27,570 nucleotides of DNA, taken from assembly GCA_036803025.1 (NCBI GenBank), contig DAIRVC010000017.1, positions 1-27,570 of the forward strand. Direction: 5' to 3'. Source of the DNA: DAIRVC01 sp036803025. GTDB lineage: Bacteria; Chloroflexota; Anaerolineae; Anaerolineales; E44-bin32. Below are positions 23,365-27,570 of this stretch, piece after piece. Position 1 is the stretch's first letter. The number at the start of each line of letters is the position of its first letter. The notes beneath the pieces are model-generated. The model was not told where the DNA came from. It searched no databases and saw only the letters and a program-made list of their open reading frames with translations. The position numbers and the translations under genes are program-made.

Positions 23365-23921
23365 GTGTCGCCTCGCTTGGCGCCGCGGCCAGGATTCCAG
23401 GGTGCGAGGCCGCGCGGCAGGAACCGGTCCTTCAGGACAGGACGGAGCAACGTGGTCGTGCGGGTATCTTCATTGATACCACGAAGGCGGGGACCACGAA
23501 AGGGGGCCCGCGCAGGGACGGAGGAGGAGGCTTGGCTGCCTTCGCGAGGCCGCCAGCGTGCGCGGCCGAGGCGGGTGCGCCGCCTGCCCGCCACGCGGCG
23601 CGGCGATGGGTCGCGATCGGCCGCCGGCGACTGGGAAGGCGAGCTCGGACGCTCCCGAGACGGGTTGTCTGACAACTCCGGCGGGAAGATCCCGGCCGTC
23701 AAGGCATTGCCGGCTGCCCTGTGGGCACCTCGAACAGCTGTTCTTCCGGTCCAGGAGGCCGGATTCGGCGCACCGCACGCCGTCCGAACAGCCTGATCGA
23801 GGCCGTTTCGCGGGCGCCTGGGGCCCTTCTGGGGACGCGCGAAGCCCGGCGAATTCATGCCCGACGCGCTTGCGCACTTGCCGGTGTTGCATCTAAAATA
23901 GTCCAAATTCCGAACTCGACC
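23365..23921. other. Intergenic stretch without a supported gene
   Basis: Between the DUF1801 start and the next promoter I find no frame with recognisable protein character. Open frames exist on both strands, as expected at this GC content, but lack ribosome sites and family motifs. The stretch holds a small hairpin plus direct repeat (23463-23500) and an inverted repeat GTTGTC-T-GACAAC at 23664-23676 that could be an operator. Near its right end composition turns AT-richer (23891-23911), with TAAAAT at 23894-23899 as a possible extra -10. Confidence 0.5.
23463..23500. repeat. Remnant of an ACCACGAA-type interspersed repeat
   Basis: GGTATC (23463-23468) and GATACC (23475-23480) form a hairpin around TTCATT. 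ACCACGAA then occurs twice in 15-base register, at 23478-23485 and 23493-23500. Clusters of ACCACGAAGG-like words are dispersed in many environmental bacterial genomes; this would be a short, decayed copy. Confidence 0.4.
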
Positions 23922-23949
23922 ATGACACAACAGGTCGTCAGGATATAGT
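23922..23949 (+). promoter_or_regulatory. Promoter of the H1-like/LysM gene (ATGACA, 16 bp, TATAGT)
   Basis: ATGACA at 23922-23927 and TATAGT at 23944-23949 are each one base from sigma-70 consensus, with a 16-base spacer. AAAGGAGA at 23955-23962 is the strongest ribosome site in the window, five bases before ATG 23968. Together they suggest high expression. The CCG discriminator seen at other promoters here is absent. Confidence 0.65.
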
Positions 23950-23967
23950 CGACCAAAGGAGAGAATC

Positions 23968-24474
23968 ATGGCAGTGCGACGCAAGAAGACGGTCAAGAAG
24001 GTCGTGAAGAAGGCGCGCAAGCCGGTGGCAAAGAAGGCCGTGAAGCGCGCCAAGAAGGTCGTGAAGAAGGCGGCCAAGAAGGTGGCCAAGAAAGCCAAGA
24101 AACCGGCTAAGAAGGTAGCCAAGAAAGCCAAGAAAGCCAAGAAGGTCGTGAAGAAGGCCGTCAAGAAGGCAGTCAAGAAGCCGGCCAAGAAGGCGGTCAA
24201 GAAGGCGGTCAAGAAGGCCGCGCCCAAGCCGGCCGCCAAGCCTGCCCCCCGGCCGGCGCTGGCCGCCCCGACGGGCCCTATCGCCGCGCCCCCGCGGATC
24301 AAGGCCTGGCACGTCGTCCGCGCCAGCGACACTCCGTCGTTGATCGCCGAGAAGTACTACGGCACGACGGATCAGGCGAAGTGGATGGCAGTGTACGAGG
24401 TCAACAAGTCGGTGATCGGCCCGGATCCGAACCAGCTTCGGCCCGGCCTGCTGCTGCGCATCCCCGAAGCCTAG
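23968..24474 (+). CDS. Histone H1-like Lys/Ala-rich tail fused to a LysM domain
   Basis: The 168-aa protein has two parts. Residues 1 to about 92 are almost only Lys, Ala, Val, Pro and Arg in KKxxKKA repeats, like the tails of eukaryotic H1 and bacterial H1-like proteins such as chlamydial Hc2 and AlgP. A Pro/Ala linker (about 86-110) follows. Residues 113-166, from AWHVVRASDTPSLIAEKYYG to LRPGLLLRIPEA, form a LysM domain with its V-x-x-x-D-(T/S)-L start, central N and closing L-x-I-P. There is no signal peptide, so a cytoplasmic location is likely, as for LysM protein YgaU/Kbp. The tail should bind nucleic acid or another polyanion. Lysine codons are nearly all AAG. A strong promoter and ribosome site precede it and a hairpin follows. 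Confidence 0.85.
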   Translation: MAVRRKKTVKKVVKKARKPVAKKAVKRAKKVVKKAAKKVAKKAKKPAKKVAKKAKKAKKVVKKAVKKAVKKPAKKAVKKAVKKAAPKPAAKPAPRPALAAPTGPIAAPPRIKAWHVVRASDTPSLIAEKYYGTTDQAKWMAVYEVNKSVIGPDPNQLRPGLLLRIPEA

Positions 24475-24493
24475 CCTGACGAAGAGGCGCACT

Positions 24494-24526
24494 CGCCCAC
24501 CGCCCGCCTGTGCGCGGGCGGTGGCG
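24494..24526. terminator. Strong hairpin between convergent genes
   Basis: CCACCGCCCGC at 24497-24507 pairs perfectly with GCGGGCGGTGG at 24514-24524 around CTGTGC; with one bulged C the stem extends to CG/CG (24494-24495 with 24525-24526). It lies between the ends of the LysM gene (+) and pyrD (-) and may serve both. There is no T-run. Confidence 0.65.
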
Positions 24527-24528
24527 AT

Positions 24529-25581
24529 TCAGGCCCTTGGTCCAGCTGGGCCGCGGGGCAAGAGACCCCGCAGGAGATCGCGCGCCAGCCCCGGACCGCG
24601 GTAGACCAGCCCGGTGTAGACCTGCACCAGGCAGGCCCCGGCATCGAGCTTCTCCTGGGCGTCACGCGCAGCGAACACCCCGCCGGCGCCGATGATCGAC
24701 AAGCGGCCGCGCGTCAGGCGGGCGACCTGGCGGATGACCTCGGTCGAGCGCGCCCGCAGGGGCGCGCCGCTCAAACCGCCGCTTTCCGTGCATGTCGAGG
24801 ATCGGAGACCCTGGCGCGAGAGCGTGGTGTTTGTGGCGATCACCCCCTCAAGCCCGGCGCCCTCGATCGCGGCAACGGCGTCCTCCACCTCGCCCTCGGA
24901 CAAGTCCGGGGCCAGCTTGACCAGGAGCGGCACCCGGCGTCCGCCGGATTGAGCCAGCCGCGCGCGTTCAGCTGCCAGGTCCCCGAGCAGGCCCTCCAGG
25001 AGGTCGCGTGCTTGCAGGCGGCGCAGCCCGACCGTGTTAGGCGACGAGACGTTCACCACCAGATAGTCGGCCACGGGTGCGAAGGTGCGCAGCAGAGAGC
25101 GGTAGTCTTCCACGGCGCGCTCGAGCGGGGTGGAGGCCGCCTTGCCGAGGTTGACTCCCAGGATGACGCCGCGAGGCCTGCGCCGGGCCAGCCGTTTCAA
25201 CAGCGGGCCGGCGCCGGCGTTGGGGAACCCCATGCGATTGATGAGTCCTTCGTCTTCGACCAGGCGGAACACGCGCGGCCGGGGGTTTCCGGGCTGTGCC
25301 TGCGGCGTCACCGTCCCCAGTTCGAGGTGCCCGAAACCCAGGCAGGCCAGCCCGGCGATTCCCCTCCCGTCCTTGTCGTACCCGGCCGCCAGGCCGAGCG
25401 GATTGGCGAACTCCAGGCCCAGGGCCTGCACCCGCAGCCGGGGGTCGTCGACGCAGAAGAGATCGCGCAGGAGGGCACGCACCGGCGCCAGGGCCCCGGC
25501 CAATGCGAGCAGCTGCAGGGTCAGGCCGTGTGCCCGCTCGGGGTCGAGACGAAATAGGAAACGGCGCAGGCTGGTGTACAT
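24529..25581 (-). CDS. pyrD: Dihydroorotate dehydrogenase, class 2 (quinone-dependent)
   Basis: PyrD oxidises dihydroorotate to orotate with FMN and, in class 2, quinone. ATG 25581 has GGAG five bases upstream and gives 350 aa; the open frame upstream lies inside pyrFE. The N-terminal helical extension (MYTSLRRFLFRLDPERAHGLTLQLL), which docks class 2 enzymes to the membrane, is present. NPLGLAAGYDKDGRGIAGLACLGFGHLELGTVTP, INRMGFPNAG and NVSSPNTVGLRRLQ follow; the last holds the catalytic serine of class 2. LVKLAPDLSEGEVEDA, VIATNTTLSR and IIGAGGVF complete the FMN barrel. It is last of three pyr genes on this strand, 37 bases after pyrFE. A hairpin follows its stop. Confidence 0.95.
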   Translation of the reverse strand: MYTSLRRFLFRLDPERAHGLTLQLLALAGALAPVRALLRDLFCVDDPRLRVQALGLEFANPLGLAAGYDKDGRGIAGLACLGFGHLELGTVTPQAQPGNPRPRVFRLVEDEGLINRMGFPNAGAGPLLKRLARRRPRGVILGVNLGKAASTPLERAVEDYRSLLRTFAPVADYLVVNVSSPNTVGLRRLQARDLLEGLLGDLAAERARLAQSGGRRVPLLVKLAPDLSEGEVEDAVAAIEGAGLEGVIATNTTLSRQGLRSSTCTESGGLSGAPLRARSTEVIRQVARLTRGRLSIIGAGGVFAARDAQEKLDAGACLVQVYTGLVYRGPGLARDLLRGLLPRGPAGPRA

Positions 25582-25618
25582 CCAGGCTCCGGCGGACTTC
25601 GACGGGCGACCGCTCCCA

Positions 25619-27076
25619 TCACTCCGGCGACGATTCAGCCAGGAACTGACGTACGGCGGCAATCTGTTCTGGCGGGACGCGGCGCGCCGCCTCCCAATGC
25701 TCGAGCATCCGCTCAAGCGTGAGCACCGCATGCAGGCGATAGCCCGCCGCGGCCAGCGCTTCTGCTGCACCGCCCTGCCGGTCGATCAGAACGACAACGT
25801 CGCGCACGGCCATGCCGGCGGCCCGCAAGCGGTCGATCGCTTCGAACTTGCTCCCCCCGGTCGTGGCGACGTCATCCAGGACGACGGCGGTCTCGCCGGG
25901 ATGATACTCGCCCTCGATCTCAGCGCCGGTGCCGTGCGCCTTGGCCTCCTTGCGCGGGTAGATCATGCGGTAGCCGCCCTGCAAGGCCACAGCCGTGGCG
26001 ATGGGTATGGCAGCGTAGGGCAGACCCGCCAATCGCTCGAAGTGGAGATCCTGCAGAACGGCAAGATAGGCTTGAGCGACCCGGGCCAGCAACATCGGGG
26101 TCGAGATCAGCCGCCGCAGGTCCAGGTAGATGGGGGAGATGAGTCCCGACTTGAGCTTGAACTCCCCGAAGCGGACGCAGCCTGCCTCCAGCAGCGCGTC
26201 GGCCAGAGCGTCTGGCTCGTCGAGAGGGCGCGCGACGGCAAGCGTCGGAGCCCCGGGTCGATGGGGCACTTGGGCCAAGATCTCATCGCGCAGATCCGCT
26301 GCGGCTCGACCCGGGTCGTCGGCTCGGCTGAGGGCGCGCGAGACCGTCAGCAGCAACCCGGAACCGTCGGCTCGGATGCCGGCCCGCAAGACAGCGGCCA
26401 GATCGCCGCCCTGGGCGCCGATGCCGGGCGCCAGGATCCACAGGTCAGGGGCCGCGGCGCGCACGCGCGCCAGCGACTCGGGCTGCGTCGCGCCCACGAC
26501 CAGGCCGACGTTGCCGTGCGTGTTCCAGGACCGGGCAAGCTGCGCCACGCGGATATGCAGCGGGACGAACCCGGCCGGGCCGCCGACGGGCAGATCCTGC
26601 AGATCGGCTGCTCCGGGGTTCGACGTCTTGCACAGCAGGAAGACCCCTTTGTGGCGATCGGACAGGAAGGGTTCGATCGAGTCCCTGCCCAGGTAGGGGG
26701 AGAGGGTCACGGCGTCGGCGCCAAGCAGTTCGAAGGCCGAGCGGGCGTAGGCCTCGGCGGTCGAGGCGATATCGCCCCGCTTGACATCCAGGATGACCGG
26801 GATGCGCGACCCCATGCGCTGCGATTCCTGTCCTGCGGCGGCGATGACCTGCGCCAGGACTTGCCAGCCTTCGGGGCCGAGCGCCTCGAAGAAGGCCGCG
26901 TTCGGTTTGAACGCGGCGGCGTAACGGGCGGTGGCCCGGATCAGCCGCAGGCAGAAAGCCAGGGCCGCAGCGGCATCGGCAGAGGGCAGGTCGTCCGGGT
27001 GTGGGTCCAGCCCGACGCACAGCGGCGAGGTGCAATCCTGGACGCGCCGCTCCAGGAAGGTGAAGAACGTCTCCAT
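25619..27076 (-). CDS. pyrFE: Bifunctional orotidine-5'-phosphate decarboxylase / orotate phosphoribosyltransferase (PyrF-PyrE fusion)
   Basis: The 485-aa protein joins the last two steps of UMP synthesis. Residues 1 to about 280 are the decarboxylase: LCVGLDPHPDDLP, the catalytic Lys-Asp network in VILDVKRGDIAST, and GLVVGATQPESLARVRAAAPDLWILAPGIGAQGG. This is the longer PyrF subfamily. Residues from about 305 are the phosphoribosyltransferase: LLEAGCVRFGEFKLKSGLISPIYLDLRRL, YPRKEAKAHGTG, and the PRPP loop VVLDDVATTGGSK. The order is decarboxylase then transferase, the reverse of animal UMP synthase. Its ATG overlaps the pyrB stop (ATGA). Joining the domains could channel orotidine monophosphate. 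All catalytic motifs are intact, so both activities are likely. Confidence 0.94.
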   Translation of the reverse strand: METFFTFLERRVQDCTSPLCVGLDPHPDDLPSADAAAALAFCLRLIRATARYAAAFKPNAAFFEALGPEGWQVLAQVIAAAGQESQRMGSRIPVILDVKRGDIASTAEAYARSAFELLGADAVTLSPYLGRDSIEPFLSDRHKGVFLLCKTSNPGAADLQDLPVGGPAGFVPLHIRVAQLARSWNTHGNVGLVVGATQPESLARVRAAAPDLWILAPGIGAQGGDLAAVLRAGIRADGSGLLLTVSRALSRADDPGRAAADLRDEILAQVPHRPGAPTLAVARPLDEPDALADALLEAGCVRFGEFKLKSGLISPIYLDLRRLISTPMLLARVAQAYLAVLQDLHFERLAGLPYAAIPIATAVALQGGYRMIYPRKEAKAHGTGAEIEGEYHPGETAVVLDDVATTGGSKFEAIDRLRAAGMAVRDVVVLIDRQGGAAEALAAAGYRLHAVLTLERMLEHWEAARRVPPEQIAAVRQFLAESSPE

Positions 27077-27570
27077 CAGGCCTTTCCCAGGACCATCGCC
27101 AGGAGTGCCATGCGGATGTACAGCCCGTATTCCATCTGGCGGAAGTAGGCGGCGCGCGGGTCGTCGTCGAACTCAGGGGCGATCTCGCCCACGCGCGGCA
27201 GCGGGTGCATGACGATCATGCGCTGCTTGGCCGCCTGCATCACCGGCGGATCGATGACGTAGGCGCCGCGCACCGATTCGTAAGCGGCCTCGTCAGTGAA
27301 GCGCTCCTTCTGCACCCGGGTGACATACAGGACGTCGGTCCCCGGAAGCGGCTCGTCCAGTGTGGCGTGCTCGGATTGCTGGATGTCCTTCGCCTCGAGC
27401 TCCTCGATAAGTTCGGGCGGCATACGCAGGACCTCGGGGGAGATGTAGTTCAGGCGGACGCTGTACAGGGAGCGCGGGCGCGCCAGGGAGTGGACCGTGC
27501 GCCCGTGCTTCAAGTCGCCGAGCAGGCTGACGGTCAGGCCGTCCAGATGGCCGAGCGCCTCTCGGATGGT
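27076..27570 (-). CDS. pyrB: Aspartate carbamoyltransferase catalytic chain, C-terminal part (gene continues beyond window)
   Basis: The minus-strand frame is open from the window's right edge and ends with TGA at 27078-27076, overlapping the ATG of pyrFE. The 164 visible residues include SLLGDLKHGRTVHSLA, the aspartate-domain entry with its HGRTVHS loop, then VLYVTRVQKERF and MHPLPRVGEIAPEFDDDPRAAYFRQMEYGLYIRMALL. The last matches aspartate rather than ornithine carbamoyltransferases. PyrB condenses carbamoyl phosphate with aspartate, the first committed step of pyrimidine synthesis. The carbamoyl-phosphate domain lies outside the window, as must the operon's promoter and any attenuator. No pyrI regulatory chain follows, because pyrFE comes next. 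Confidence 0.94.
   Translation of the reverse strand, partial: TIREALGHLDGLTVSLLGDLKHGRTVHSLARPRSLYSVRLNYISPEVLRMPPELIEELEAKDIQQSEHATLDEPLPGTDVLYVTRVQKERFTDEAAYESVRGAYVIDPPVMQAAKQRMIVMHPLPRVGEIAPEFDDDPRAAYFRQMEYGLYIRMALLAMVLGKA

Noticed and set aside
23938..24492. Leucine-rich minus-strand frame opposite the H1-like gene
   Set aside because: The repeats mirror the AAG-rich lysine codons; the plus strand has the promoter, ribosome site and a LysM domain.
25130..27148. 672-codon plus-strand open frame
   Set aside because: It runs antisense through pyrD and pyrFE, both of which show intact catalytic motifs; the frame is open only because of GC-rich codon structure.
1..27570. tRNA, rRNA, CRISPR arrays, intact transposons, prophage or integrase genes
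   Set aside because: I looked for T-loop words, spaced identical repeats and transposase or integrase motifs and found none that hold up.

Overview
This is a GC-rich (roughly two-thirds G+C by eye), densely coding bacterial segment with ordinary housekeeping content and many start/stop overlaps (ATGA or GTGA). The protein set suggests a member of the Chloroflexota, probably Anaerolineae-like: a lipoprotein with Thr/Pro-rich linkers and TPRs, an LCP protein with a LytR C-terminal domain, a PyrF-PyrE fusion, an 810-aa HerA/FtsK-like ATPase, and the family usually labelled quinate/shikimate dehydrogenase. This placement is inference from protein character; there is no rRNA marker. I found no tRNA, rRNA, CRISPR array, intact transposon or phage gene.

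Layout. 1-3652 (+): the end of a glycosyltransferase, a large TPR lipoprotein and a 3-hydroxyisobutyrate-dehydrogenase-type enzyme. 3752-3785: a near-perfect long palindrome. 3887-6333 (+): a degenerate Lgt-like membrane protein overlapping a glutamine-amidase gene, followed in the same frame after one TGA by an NAD synthetase gene, so glutamine-dependent NadE is split in two. 6334-6895: no intact gene; it holds a decayed MFS transporter tail and a compact palindromic interspersed repeat. 6896-9510 (+): quinate-dehydrogenase-like protein, alkyltransferase-like protein, MobA-like nucleotidyltransferase and PAP2 phosphatase. A perfect hairpin separates these from the convergent 9595-12940 (-) pair, an LCP protein and an ABC-F ATPase. 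13054-17135 (+): a four-gene overlapping operon of a small membrane protein, selA, an M24 peptidase and tsaD. 17140-23364 (-): galK, galT, the HerA-like ATPase, an exported phospholipase D-type protein and a DUF1801 protein. 23365-23967 is non-coding apart from small repeats and a good promoter. 23968-24474 (+): a histone H1-like Lys/Ala tail joined to a LysM domain. 24529-27570 (-): a pyrimidine operon, pyrB (partial), pyrFE and pyrD.

How the genes work together. PyrB, PyrFE and PyrD cover four steps of UMP synthesis. GalT and GalK form the core of the Leloir pathway. The amidase and NadE should act as a two-subunit glutamine-dependent NAD synthetase. SelA shows a selenocysteine pathway whose other genes lie elsewhere, and TsaD makes t6A in tRNA. 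The most unusual items are the H1-like/LysM protein, a recurrent promoter shape (TATAAT-like -10 followed at once by a CCG-rich discriminator) seen five times, the same-frame NadE split, the Lgt-like protein without its key arginine, and the HerA-like ATPase placed between an exported PLD protein and galactose genes.
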